Positions 1 through 6,407 are shown, numbered from the stretch's first letter. The stretch is 8,020 bases of DNA from Flavobacteriales bacterium (GCA_003487525.1 DNDT01000182.1:1-8020); one strand, 5' to 3'. The notes: generated by a model not told the origin, from the letters alone. Numbers and translations: made by a program.

Positions 1-2
1 CC

Positions 3-152
3 ATATTGCGAGGAAGTGAGATTATTGAGGAATTGAAGAACCGAAAAATCGATTCGTCGTTTGGTGTTTGTCTTACCTGCTGGCGCAAACGGCGATGGCG
101 CCGGCAAGCAGGCGTTGAGTTGCTTGGTTACCAGATTAAACAGAATAATTAA
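3..152 (+). CDS. C-terminal end of an unidentified protein (5' part outside window)
   Basis: A plus-strand frame is open from the left edge for 49 codons and stops at TAA (150-152). The visible tail has an acidic helical stretch (SEIIEELKNRK), then a strongly basic, Trp-rich patch (CWRKRRWRRQ), and ends in VELLGYQIKQNN. I do not recognise the family. Support for coding is indirect: the open frame ends shortly before a hairpin terminator (about 194-224), and the gene would converge on the lipoprotein gene at 243-503, which is a normal arrangement. The basic patch coincides with a GC-rich inverted repeat (76-112), so part of the codon composition may reflect that structure. A 49-codon open stretch can also occur by chance, so confidence is moderate. 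Confidence 0.5.
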   Translation: MLRGSEIIEELKNRKIDSSFGVCLTCWRKRRWRRQAGVELLGYQIKQNN

Positions 153-193
153 CCACTTAACCACGTCCCTTCTTAACCGGAAAATCTAATAAC

Positions 194-224
194 AAAAAAA
201 AGCGAGGTCTCCCTCGCTTTTAAA
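194..224. terminator. Bidirectional intrinsic terminator between convergent genes
   Basis: A 7-bp stem AGCGAGG (201-207) / CCTCGCT (212-218) closes a 4-nt loop TCTC. It is flanked by an A-run (194-200) on the left and TTTT (219-222) on the right. The A-run reads as a U-tract for minus-strand transcription, so the hairpin can serve both the gene ending at 152 (+) and the lipoprotein gene ending at 243 (-). Confidence 0.85.
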
Positions 225-242
225 TCATTGAATCAGAAGGTC

Positions 243-503
243 TTATTTCTTCTTCTTGCCTTTTGATGCTGCAGCTGTAGAATCAGCTACAAACTGGGCA
301 CGTGCGGCAGCAATAGAATCTGCTTTTTGCTTTGCAGCTTCGACAGCGGCCAAAGAATCGGCAGTTGCCTGAGCCTTGGCTTCAACAGCAGCTACTGAAT
401 CGGCAACAGCTTTTTCCTTAGCAGCGATTTCTTCTGCTGTTGGACCACAGGATACAATTGCCAACACTCCTGATACAAGTACGATTTTAAAAATGTTTTT
501 CAT
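243..503 (-). CDS. Small Ala-rich lipoprotein with ADS repeats
   Basis: An 86-residue protein starting at ATG (503-501). Residues 1-18 form a short lipoprotein signal peptide (MKN, then a hydrophobic stretch) ending in a lipobox I-V-S-C with Cys19 as the predicted lipidated residue. The mature part is almost entirely Ala, Glu, Lys, Asp and Ser, and should be a helical rod. It carries four ADS-[VLIT]-AA units with Asp at 35, 49, 62 and 74 (spacing 14, 13, 12), and ends in a basic tail (KGKKKK). This suggests a membrane-anchored coiled-coil or spacer protein, but no named family is recognised. It is a single-gene unit: a -7 promoter box lies at 526-533 and a terminator follows the gene. The start is well supported by the signal peptide. 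Function is unknown. Confidence 0.8.
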   Translation of the reverse strand: MKNIFKIVLVSGVLAIVSCGPTAEEIAAKEKAVADSVAAVEAKAQATADSLAAVEAAKQKADSIAAARAQFVADSTAAASKGKKKK

Positions 504-525
504 AGGGTTTATAAAATTAAGGGCA

Positions 526-533
526 CAAATGTA
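526..533 (-). promoter_or_regulatory. Bacteroidota -7 promoter box of the small lipoprotein gene
   Basis: The minus strand reads TACATTTG, a full match to TAnnTTTG, ending 22 nt before the lipoprotein ATG. No TTG is found 17-23 nt upstream, so the -33 element is weak or absent. The leader would be about 15-20 nt and has no Shine-Dalgarno sequence. Confidence 0.6.
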
Positions 534-604
534 GACCGAATAATCATCTGTTAATCAGGAAGTAAAAAATATTTTTTTTCATCATATTTTGGATGGTCAA
601 CGGG

Positions 605-632
605 TCGATTGCTTAAGGCGTGAGCAATCCGA
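605..632 (-). terminator. Possible hairpin terminator after the coaE-nnr-DUF922 cluster
   Basis: A perfect 7-bp inverted repeat GATTGCT (607-613) / AGCAATC (623-629) has a 9-nt loop and extends two more pairs past a one-base bulge. It lies 56 nt downstream of the DUF922 stop (688). No U-tract follows directly on the minus strand. The nearest T-run (forward A-run 564-569) is about 35 nt further on. It may mark the end of the operon or be an RNA-stability hairpin. Confidence 0.35.
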
Positions 633-687
633 TCAGACAAGGGCTCATTTGGTCTAACTCGTCATTTTATTCGTGCGCACAACGTCC

Positions 688-1248
688 TCATTTCATCTCA
701 ATCGGAACGTCGAATTCCGGGGAGGAAAATTCACTGTATTCTTTCAATTCATCGGCAATTTCAGCATTCCACTTTTCCTGCTTTTTAACCTCGATCGAAT
801 GATTGGTTTCCGAATCATATCGCTCCTGAACCGTACTGTTCAATTTGTTGTACTTTTCCATTAGGTGGTTTATGGTCGATGAGGCATTCACCGATGTCAA
901 GGTTTTTGTCCGCAATTCTTTGCGGAGTTTCCTGGCATTCACTTCGTAAATATCGAAATGGACCTGTTCGTGCTTCAGAAGGTAGTCATTTCGGTCTTTT
1001 TCCTTGCCCCATGAACCGTCGGGATTGAAGCTCGGCCCAATAAATACCTTCAACAGCTCGCCGTCCGACTTAATATCCACCTTAAAGGTAATGTCCGACA
1101 TTGCGGATGCTACATGATGTTTCGGGGCCTTGTGTTGAAAATCGTCCCAGGTAAGCAGGCGATCTTCCGACCAGGGTATGGCCTCCTGGCCGCGCATCGT
1201 TGACGAAAGGATCACAAGAGCAAGTATTAGAACTGAAAATATTTTCAC
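688..1248 (-). CDS. Secreted DUF922-like protein with HExxH motif, putative zinc protease
   Basis: A 186-residue protein with a signal peptide (hydrophobic residues 3-17, likely cut near G20/Q21) and no lipobox Cys, so it is probably periplasmic. It has the LTWDDF element (32-37) and HEQVHFDIYE (93-102), followed by a basic ARKLRKELR helix. The combination matches what I recall of DUF922, sometimes annotated as secreted Zn-dependent protease. H93, E94 and H97 form an HExxH zinc-site candidate, but protease activity is inferred only from this motif. The C-terminal third is charged, helical and low in distinctive motifs. The start is GTG (1248-1246) and overlaps the TGA of the upstream nnr gene in GTGA, which suggests translational coupling. 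The protein has no Cys residues. Confidence 0.75.
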   Translation of the reverse strand: MKIFSVLILALVILSSTMRGQEAIPWSEDRLLTWDDFQHKAPKHHVASAMSDITFKVDIKSDGELLKVFIGPSFNPDGSWGKEKDRNDYLLKHEQVHFDIYEVNARKLRKELRTKTLTSVNASSTINHLMEKYNKLNSTVQERYDSETNHSIEVKKQEKWNAEIADELKEYSEFSSPEFDVPIEMK

Positions 1249-2762
1249 TGCTCGTATATTAATTGAAATGCATCAGGTAAATGCGAAATGATATCACCGG
1301 CTATCAATGACTCCTCTCCCAGCAAACCGGCGGCAAAATCACCGGCAAGACCGTGAAGGTAGACACCGAGTTGTGCGGCCTCAAGGCTATTGTATCCCCT
1401 ACCCAAAAGACCTGTTATAATCCCAAGCAGGGCATCACCGCTTCCGGCCGTGGCCATCCCGGGATTGCCAGTCGTGTTAAAATACACCTGACCACCCGGT
1501 TCTGAAATGCTGGTATGAGCTCCTTTAAGGACAACGATGACCTTGTGTTTCGATGAAAAATCACGTTGTTTTTCCAGTTTTTCCAAATCATCTTTCCATG
1601 ATCCTGCCAAACGCCTGAATTCACCAGGGTGAGGTGTCAATACCGAGCCGGCCGGAACGAGACCAAGTAAATTTGGAAATACCGACATCACATTCAGTGC
1701 ATCGGCATCAATCACCATGGGAGACCGGACGATATTAAACAGTTCCTTTAACAGAGCGAGTGCCGAACTGTCCTGACCAAGACCCGGACCGATTCCCACC
1801 ACATTAAAAGGACTCATGTCCAAAGGTAGGTCCCTGATAAAATCCTTGCCCTTCGAGACGATCACCATTGCTTCCGGAACGGACTGTTGGACGATTTCAT
1901 ACCCACACGAGGGGCTGAGGGTTGTGAGAAGTCCGATGCCACTTCTTAAGCATGCTCTTGTCGCCAAAACACTCGCCCCCATTTTGCCTTTGCTTCCTGC
2001 AACAATCAGCGCATGTCCGTAGCTTCCCTTGTGCGCAAATTTCTCGCGTTCAGTCAATATGGGTTCGACAAACGAAGCGTCGATGGCATGAAAATTCCCC
2101 TGTAATCCCGATATGTACTCCTCGTTCAGACCAATATCCAGAACCGACCAGTCTCCGCAAAACCCACCGCTGGATTCCAGTACAAACGCAAGTTTCGGGT
2201 TCTGAAAGGTAAGTGTCACGTCGGCCTTGATCACGGATTCAAGACTGTTGTCCCTGTTGTCATCGGCAAAAAGACCCGAGGGGATATCGATCGATATAGT
2301 TAAACAAGGAGCTTCATTGATGACTTCGAATACAGATTTCAACCAACCTTTTACCTCCTTGTTCAATCCGGAACCAAAAACAGCATCCACAATGATATCC
2401 TCAGAAGTTATGGCCAGGTCAAAATTTCCGTCGCTGACTTCAACAATTTCCAAATCCAGCTTTTTGAGCCGATCGAAATTTGTCCGGAAATCGGCGCTTG
2501 CCTTATCCGAAAAGCGCAGAATACAGACAAGAACACGAATTCCTTCTTCAGCGAGTTTTCGGGCGATCACCAAACCGTCGCCGCCGTTGTTTCCGATTCC
2601 GGCAAACACGATGATTCGTTGCTCATTCAGCTCGAGATTCGAACGCATCCAGTCGACGCACTTTCCTGCCGCACGTTCCATTAAATCGATGGACTTTATC
2701 GGCTCGTGTTCGATCGTAAATTGATCGGCATTTCGAATATCGGCTACCGAAAGAATCTTCAT
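1245..2762 (-). CDS. nnr: Bifunctional NAD(P)H-hydrate epimerase / ADP-dependent NAD(P)H-hydrate dehydratase
   Basis: A 505-residue protein that repairs hydrated NADH and NADPH (NADHX, NADPHX) in the cytoplasm. The N-terminal YjeF-type epimerase domain (about 1-215) shows GNNGGDG (57-63), VDAVFGSGL (125-133) and DIPSG (159-163), whose Asp159 is the likely catalytic acid. The C-terminal ribokinase-like dehydratase domain (about 230-500) shows HKGSYGH (244-250), GIGPGLG (323-329), DADALN (352-357), TPHPGEF (376-382), KGAHT (413-417) and GNPGMATAGSGD (432-443) with its conserved Asp443. Length and domain order match E. coli Nnr (formerly YjeF), and no key motif is missing. Its ATG overlaps the coaE stop in ATGA, and its TGA overlaps the GTG of the DUF922 gene, so all three are probably translated from one mRNA. 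Confidence 0.96.
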   Translation of the reverse strand: MKILSVADIRNADQFTIEHEPIKSIDLMERAAGKCVDWMRSNLELNEQRIIVFAGIGNNGGDGLVIARKLAEEGIRVLVCILRFSDKASADFRTNFDRLKKLDLEIVEVSDGNFDLAITSEDIIVDAVFGSGLNKEVKGWLKSVFEVINEAPCLTISIDIPSGLFADDNRDNSLESVIKADVTLTFQNPKLAFVLESSGGFCGDWSVLDIGLNEEYISGLQGNFHAIDASFVEPILTEREKFAHKGSYGHALIVAGSKGKMGASVLATRACLRSGIGLLTTLSPSCGYEIVQQSVPEAMVIVSKGKDFIRDLPLDMSPFNVVGIGPGLGQDSSALALLKELFNIVRSPMVIDADALNVMSVFPNLLGLVPAGSVLTPHPGEFRRLAGSWKDDLEKLEKQRDFSSKHKVIVVLKGAHTSISEPGGQVYFNTTGNPGMATAGSGDALLGIITGLLGRGYNSLEAAQLGVYLHGLAGDFAAGLLGEESLIAGDIISHLPDAFQLIYEQ

Positions 2763-3346
2763 TGAAGGCTCTTTAAAATAAAATCGTGAATTTCAGAAAC
2801 GCTTTTGTTCATTTCGGAGAGCTTCTCGTTTTTAATGACATACTGCGACCTCTTGGCCTTTTTCTCGTCATCCCATTGCTGATTTATTCTCGACATTACC
2901 TCTTCACGACTCATGCCATCACGTTCCATGACACGTTGGATTCTGACTTCCAGGGGTGCGGTGACCAGGATGACAAGATCACAGTCTTTGTACGAACCGG
3001 ATTCAAAAAGAATGGCTGCCTCCCTGATGTTATAGGGTGCGTCCTGATTGGCAACCCATTCCTTGTAATCTCTTCTGACCGCAGGGTGCACCTTGGAGTT
3101 TAAACGGTTCAACTTATCCTTGTCATTAAAAACAATGGAAGCAATCTGATTTCGGTTCAGCACCCCGTTCATATAGGCCCTTCTTCCGAATATTTCGATT
3201 ATTTCTTTCCGGAGATCTGAATCTTCGGTCATTAACCTTTTTGCTGCCAGGTCAGCGTTATAAATGGGGATACCAAATTTTGCAAAGGATGATGCAACCA
3301 AGGTTTTCCCACTTCCAATTCCTCCGGTTAGTCCAACGTTTAGCAT
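2759..3346 (-). CDS. coaE: Dephospho-CoA kinase
   Basis: A 195-residue cytoplasmic kinase for the last step of coenzyme A synthesis, ATP-dependent 3'-phosphorylation of dephospho-CoA. The P-loop GGIGSGKT is at residues 8-15. Asp32 in the YNADLAAKRL segment is the likely catalytic base region. HPAV (87-90) and LFESG (113-117) are typical CoaE elements, and RIQRVMERDGMSREEVMSRI (135-154) is the Arg-rich lid. Length is normal for the family. The ATG start (3346-3344) sits just before the P-loop strand, leaving no room for a different start. It is first in a cluster with nnr (ATGA overlap). The yajC terminator lies only about 25 nt upstream, so the gene needs its own promoter or read-through. Confidence 0.97.
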   Translation of the reverse strand: MLNVGLTGGIGSGKTLVASSFAKFGIPIYNADLAAKRLMTEDSDLRKEIIEIFGRRAYMNGVLNRNQIASIVFNDKDKLNRLNSKVHPAVRRDYKEWVANQDAPYNIREAAILFESGSYKDCDLVILVTAPLEVRIQRVMERDGMSREEVMSRINQQWDDEKKAKRSQYVIKNEKLSEMNKSVSEIHDFILKSLQ

Positions 3347-3350
3347 GGCT

Positions 3351-3358
3351 TAAAGCTA
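3351..3358 (-). promoter_or_regulatory. Candidate -7 box directly upstream of coaE
   Basis: The minus strand reads TAGCTTTA, 7 of 8 positions of TAnnTTTG, ending 4 nt before the coaE ATG. If used, transcription would begin at or next to the ATG, giving a nearly leaderless mRNA. No TTG lies at the expected -33 distance, where the T-tract of the yajC terminator sits. The evidence is weak. Confidence 0.2.
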
Positions 3359-3370
3359 CGAATGGAATTG

Positions 3371-3408
3371 ATAAAAAAAAAGCCGGAAGAATGTTTCCCC
3401 CGGCTTTT
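3371..3408 (-). terminator. Intrinsic terminator after yajC
   Basis: On the minus strand a 6-bp stem AGCCGG / CCGGCT (forward 3400-3405 with 3381-3386), extended by A/T pairs, encloses a 13-nt loop and is followed by a run of about nine T (forward A-run 3373-3381). It starts about 20 nt after the yajC stop. On the plus strand the stem is followed by only four T. It separates the nusB-yajC cluster from coaE. Confidence 0.85.
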
Positions 3409-3426
3409 GTTCATTTTTGGACCTGC

Positions 3427-3729
3427 TTATCTGGTTGGTGGCGTGAATTCTGAAGTAATCGCAGATTTTTCAATCTTCAATCTGTTTCCGCCTTCCACCT
3501 CAATAATCACCGTCGTGTCTTTTATTTCAGCTACTTTTCCGTGGATCCCACCTATGGTAACAATTTGATCGCCCTTGGTGAGTGCTTCCCTGAATTTCTT
3601 TTGCTCCTTGCTCTTTTTGAGTTGTGGACGAATCATGAAAAAGTAAAATACAACCACGACCAGGGCCAACATAACAAATTGCATGTACCCTCCGCCTTCG
3701 GCTGCTTGTAGTATAATGGTATTTATCAT
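3427..3729 (-). CDS. yajC: Sec translocon accessory subunit YajC
   Basis: A 100-residue inner-membrane protein, partner of SecDF in the Sec holotranslocon. A short N-terminus is followed by one membrane helix (about 16-33, [17 protein letters not shown]), the family hallmark FFMIRPQ (30-36), a basic KKSKEQKKF segment and a small beta-rich cytoplasmic domain with [14 protein letters not shown] (53-66). Length and layout are typical. The ATG start (3729-3727) lies 20 nt after the DUF1573 stop in an AT-rich spacer without a Shine-Dalgarno sequence, as is common in Bacteroidota. It is last in its cluster and is followed by a strong terminator. Confidence 0.95.
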   Translation of the reverse strand: MINTIILQAAEGGGYMQFVMLALVVVVFYFFMIRPQLKKSKEQKKFREALTKGDQIVTIGGIHGKVAEIKDTTVIIEVEGGNRLKIEKSAITSEFTPPTR

Positions 3730-3749
3730 TTTGAATATTTAAATTGGTT

Positions 3750-4205
3750 TTAACTTTCTTCTTCCGGAACCAGTACATTGCCCATGATGGCAATAACCGT
3801 TTTATTCGGATTTGTATTGGCAACAATCGTTATGCGCTTGTGCTGAGCACCTTTTTTACCATTGCTGGCGAACACAACGGTAATTTCTGATTTCCCTCCC
3901 GGTTTAACCGGTTCTTTTGGATAAGAGGGCACGGTGCATCCACAGCTTCCCGTTGCCGATGAAATGATTAAATCGGCGTCTCCCGTATTGGTGAATGAAA
4001 AGCGATGCTCCACTTTTTCACCCTGCGATATTTCACCAAAGTCATAACTTTCTTCATCAAATACAATGGTGGGCATTCCAATTTGTTCACCGGAATCATC
4101 CGCACTATTCGGATTGTTGATCAAATCGGTATCGACCCCTGAATTTTCCGAAGGAGAGCAGGAGATCAAAAAAGCAGCAAAAACTGCATAAACCACTCGT
4201 TTCAT
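3750..4205 (-). CDS. DUF1573 domain lipoprotein
   Basis: A 151-residue protein when started at ATG 4205-4203. A signal peptide (MKR, then hydrophobic 4-15) ends in lipobox L-I-S-C with Cys16 as the lipidation site. A polar linker rich in Asn, Ser and Asp (17-44) leads to one DUF1573 domain (about 46-145), an Ig/ASPM-like beta fold seen in YDFGEISQGE (54-63), HRFSFTNTG (67-75) and SCGCTVP (87-93, C88 and C90). Its role is not established. It lies between nusB and yajC, as in many Bacteroidota. A start 18 nt further upstream (TTG, 4223-4221) is possible in frame, but that TTG is the end of the -7 promoter box, and the shorter form gives a proper lipoprotein signal. Confidence 0.9.
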   Translation of the reverse strand: MKRVVYAVFAAFLISCSPSENSGVDTDLINNPNSADDSGEQIGMPTIVFDEESYDFGEISQGEKVEHRFSFTNTGDADLIISSATGSCGCTVPSYPKEPVKPGGKSEITVVFASNGKKGAQHKRITIVANTNPNKTVIAIMGNVLVPEEES

Positions 4206-4220
4206 ATTTCCTGTTTTTCG

Positions 4221-4228
4221 CAAATGTA
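4221..4228 (-). promoter_or_regulatory. Bacteroidota -7 promoter box for DUF1573-yajC
   Basis: The minus strand reads TACATTTG, a full TAnnTTTG match, in the 35-nt gap between the nusB stop and the DUF1573 ATG. A TTG (forward 4253-4255) lies 24 nt upstream, one base beyond the usual 17-23 spacing and inside nusB. The leader would be about 10 nt, with an AGGA just before the ATG. It would allow the two envelope genes to be expressed apart from nusB. Confidence 0.6.
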
Positions 4229-4240
4229 GTATTAATCGTA

Positions 4241-5191
4241 CTATCCTTCCATCAAGCCCCTGCCTACTTTCACTACCTTCTTTTTTAGCTGAAGTTCATT
4301 TACAACTTTATCAATGATTCCGTTTATGAACTGACTACTCTTGGGCGAGCTAAAGGATTTTGCGATGTCAATGTATTCATTCATGGATACTTTAACAGGT
4401 ATCTGCCTAAAGTTGACAATTTCAGCAACGGCCATTTTCATCAGAATCATATCGATGATGGCAATTCGCTCGGCATCCCAATTCCTGGCATTATCCATGA
4501 TGAGTTTCTCTGTTTTTGCATCCAGGTTGATTGTTTTACTAAAGAGTTTTTCAACAAAGGTTTTATCGTCTTTGTTATCATACACATCCTTCACCAAATC
4601 ATCCAGTTTTTTTCTGGTCGACATTTTTTTCAGGGTGTTCACGACCAGAAAACTGGCGTAATCAAAATCTTCTTCGTCCCAGTAAATGCTTTTCTCCTGA
4701 AAACTATGTCGAAACAAATCGAATTTCGGCAGTAAATCCCGGAAAATCGAAACCAGCATTTCGCGATCTTCCACAAACTCGTTGTCCGTCTTTTCCATGT
4801 ATGTCTTGTATTGGTCAGACTCTCGTATGAATTTGTAAAAACGCGAAACAGACTCGGTCTCAGACGTCCAGTTGATCCCTCTGTCGTTCGATAATTTCGT
4901 GATTTTATCCGAAGTACCGATGGCCTCTGCCAGGCTGTTTGTAATGAAACGCCTGTTCAGTCTCAGGTCGTCCTCCGACGGAATTTGTTTTTTTGTTGCT
5001 TCCTCGAGTCTTTTCTCACCCTGCTGCCTTAATGCCAGGGGCAAATTCATCAGGTACAGGTAAAGATCGAAGGTGCGGTTGATACTTAAATGAAGTTCTC
5101 TAAGTGATTTGCCCTCGTCCTTGCTCTCTGACTGAAAATACGCGTACAGGGCCTGCAGAATTTTTACCCTTAAAAATCTTCGGTTAAACAT
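4241..5191 (-). CDS. nusB: Transcription antitermination factor NusB, long Bacteroidota form
   Basis: A 316-residue protein. NusB binds boxA RNA with NusE (ribosomal protein S10) in rRNA antitermination. The ends carry the NusB signature: RRFLRVKILQALYAYFQS near the N-terminus (4-21) and, at about 234-297, NARNWDAERIAIIDMILMKM followed by AVAEI, IPVKVSMNEYIDIAK, and SSQFINGIIDKVV. E. coli NusB is about 139 residues. The extra length here is a charged, helical insertion of roughly 150-170 residues (about 22-190) after the first helix. Long NusB proteins of around 300 residues are usual in Bacteroidota, so this is not a fusion artefact. The ATG (5191-5189) is 8 nt after the dehydrogenase stop, so the two genes are co-transcribed. 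Confidence 0.93.
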   Translation of the reverse strand: MFNRRFLRVKILQALYAYFQSESKDEGKSLRELHLSINRTFDLYLYLMNLPLALRQQGEKRLEEATKKQIPSEDDLRLNRRFITNSLAEAIGTSDKITKLSNDRGINWTSETESVSRFYKFIRESDQYKTYMEKTDNEFVEDREMLVSIFRDLLPKFDLFRHSFQEKSIYWDEEDFDYASFLVVNTLKKMSTRKKLDDLVKDVYDNKDDKTFVEKLFSKTINLDAKTEKLIMDNARNWDAERIAIIDMILMKMAVAEIVNFRQIPVKVSMNEYIDIAKSFSSPKSSQFINGIIDKVVNELQLKKKVVKVGRGLMEG

Positions 5192-5199
5192 AATGATGC

Positions 5200-6300
5200 C
5201 TATCGGCCTGATTTCACTTTAGAAACGATATCGATCCTACTTTTTGCCAGTTCGAGTGCAGCTTGAGAAGTCGGAATGTTTTTCTCTTCACTAAGGTTCA
5301 GAATGTTGAGTACGCCGTCGTAAATTTTCTCTGTCATTTCCATGCTCCGCTCGGCAGAAAGTTTGTACACTTCAGAGTTGACACTGATCAATCCACCGGC
5401 ATTAATCAGGAAATCCGGAGCGTAAACAATGCCCCTATCTTTCACCATCATTCCGTGTAACTCTTCATTTTCTAACTGGTTATTGGCTGCACCTGCTATT
5501 ATTTTGCACTTTAATCGGTCAATGGTGTTTGAATTAACCGTGGCACCCAGGGCACAAGGAGCGTAAATATCCATGTCCAGATCATACACTTCATCTCCGA
5601 TCACCGCGTCGACATTGTACTTTTCGACCACTGCCTTCATACGCGCTTCATTGATGTCAGTAACAATTACCTTGGCACCCTCCTTCACCAGGTGGCCGAC
5701 CAGAAATTCACCGACATGACCAATGCCCTGTACAAGCACTTTTTTTCCGGCCAAAGAGTCGTTTCCCCAGGTGTAATTCGAACACGCTTTCATGCCGACA
5801 TACACTCCGTAAGCAGTTACAGGTGAAGGATCTCCGCTTCCTCCCATCGATATTGGCAGACCGGAAACATGATTCGTTTCCATATGCACGTATTCCATAT
5901 CCTGGGGTGAGATTCCGACGTCTTCCGCGGTAATGTACTTCCCACCCAGGCTGTCCACAAACCGGCCAAATCTTCTGAACAATGCTTCGGATTTTCCCGT
6001 ATACGAATCTCCGATTATCACGGCCTTTCCACCTCCCAGATTCAATCCTGATATGGCTGCCTTATAAGACATCCCCCTGGACAATCGGAGCACATCGTTT
6101 AAAGCTTCCGATTCATTTTGATAATTCCACATCCTTGTTCCTCCAAGAGCGGGTCCGAGCACTGTGTTGTGAATAGCAATAATGGCCTTCAATCCCGTGT
6201 GTTTGTCATGGCAAAAAACAACCTGTTCGTGTTCCATGTCCGACATCATTTCAAGGACGCTTTTCTTCTCTTTCTCAAGTTCCAATTGCAAACTTTCCAT
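5200..6300 (-). CDS. Leucine dehydrogenase (Glu/Leu/Phe/Val dehydrogenase family)
   Basis: A 366-residue cytoplasmic enzyme expected to catalyse reversible NAD-dependent oxidative deamination of leucine and other branched-chain amino acids to 2-oxoacids. The substrate domain has GPALGGTRMW (49-58), GMSYKAA with Lys80 (76-82) and GLNLGGGKAVI with Lys92 (85-95). The 12-residue spacing equals the Lys68/Lys80 pair of Lysinibacillus (formerly Bacillus sphaericus) LeuDH. The Rossmann domain shows GIGHVG (192-197) and Asp215 after the second strand, favouring NAD over NADP. PCALGATVN (248-256) and AANNQL (271-276) are also conserved. Compared with the Bacillus enzymes there is a short N-terminal extension, so the start could lie a few codons in. 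Valine dehydrogenase cannot be fully excluded. It is first in the cluster with nusB and has a promoter about 80 nt upstream. Confidence 0.9.
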   Translation of the reverse strand: MESLQLELEKEKKSVLEMMSDMEHEQVVFCHDKHTGLKAIIAIHNTVLGPALGGTRMWNYQNESEALNDVLRLSRGMSYKAAISGLNLGGGKAVIIGDSYTGKSEALFRRFGRFVDSLGGKYITAEDVGISPQDMEYVHMETNHVSGLPISMGGSGDPSPVTAYGVYVGMKACSNYTWGNDSLAGKKVLVQGIGHVGEFLVGHLVKEGAKVIVTDINEARMKAVVEKYNVDAVIGDEVYDLDMDIYAPCALGATVNSNTIDRLKCKIIAGAANNQLENEELHGMMVKDRGIVYAPDFLINAGGLISVNSEVYKLSAERSMEMTEKIYDGVLNILNLSEEKNIPTSQAALELAKSRIDIVSKVKSGR

Positions 6301-6350
6301 TTTCTTGATTTATTGATCTATGGCAACGGCCTGTTTAATTATAAGTAATA

Positions 6351-6368
6351 TTGCAGATGAGCCTGCAA
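6351..6368. repeat. Perfect inverted repeat in the leader of the dehydrogenase gene
   Basis: TTGCAG (6351-6356) and CTGCAA (6363-6368) are perfect inverted copies separated by 6 nt. The repeat would fall about 7-24 nt after the predicted start site of the minus-strand promoter at 6380-6407. It could be a repressor operator or a small 6-bp RNA hairpin, and nothing in the sequence decides between them. Confidence 0.4.
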
Positions 6369-6379
6369 AAAAAGCAGCG

Positions 6380-6407
6380 CAAAACTAAGGATAATTATTT
6401 CTCTCAA
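6380..6407 (-). promoter_or_regulatory. Bacteroidota promoter for leucine dehydrogenase-nusB
   Basis: The minus strand reads TTG (forward 6405-6407), a 17-nt spacer, then TAGTTTTG (forward 6380-6387). This fits the TTG-N17-23-TAnnTTTG pattern described for Flavobacterium and Bacteroides. The predicted leader is about 75 nt and contains the inverted repeat at 6351-6368. Confidence 0.6.

Noticed and set aside
564..580. A/T palindrome AAAAAATATTTTTT as a terminator
   Set aside because: An A/T-only stem has too little stability for an intrinsic terminator. It is more likely ordinary AT-rich intergenic sequence upstream of the lipoprotein promoter.
620..864. Short plus-strand frames opposite the DUF922 gene
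   Set aside because: Antisense to a recognisable secreted protein, with no promoter or conserved motif.
2227..2724. A 165-codon plus-strand open frame opposite nnr
   Set aside because: It lies fully antisense to a strongly conserved coding region, and its translation is Ser/Arg/Pro-rich with no recognisable domain.
3527..3826. A 99-codon minus-strand frame spanning the yajC/DUF1573 junction
   Set aside because: It is out of frame with two well-supported genes and has no family resemblance. It is not a frameshifted fusion, because both genes have proper starts and stops.
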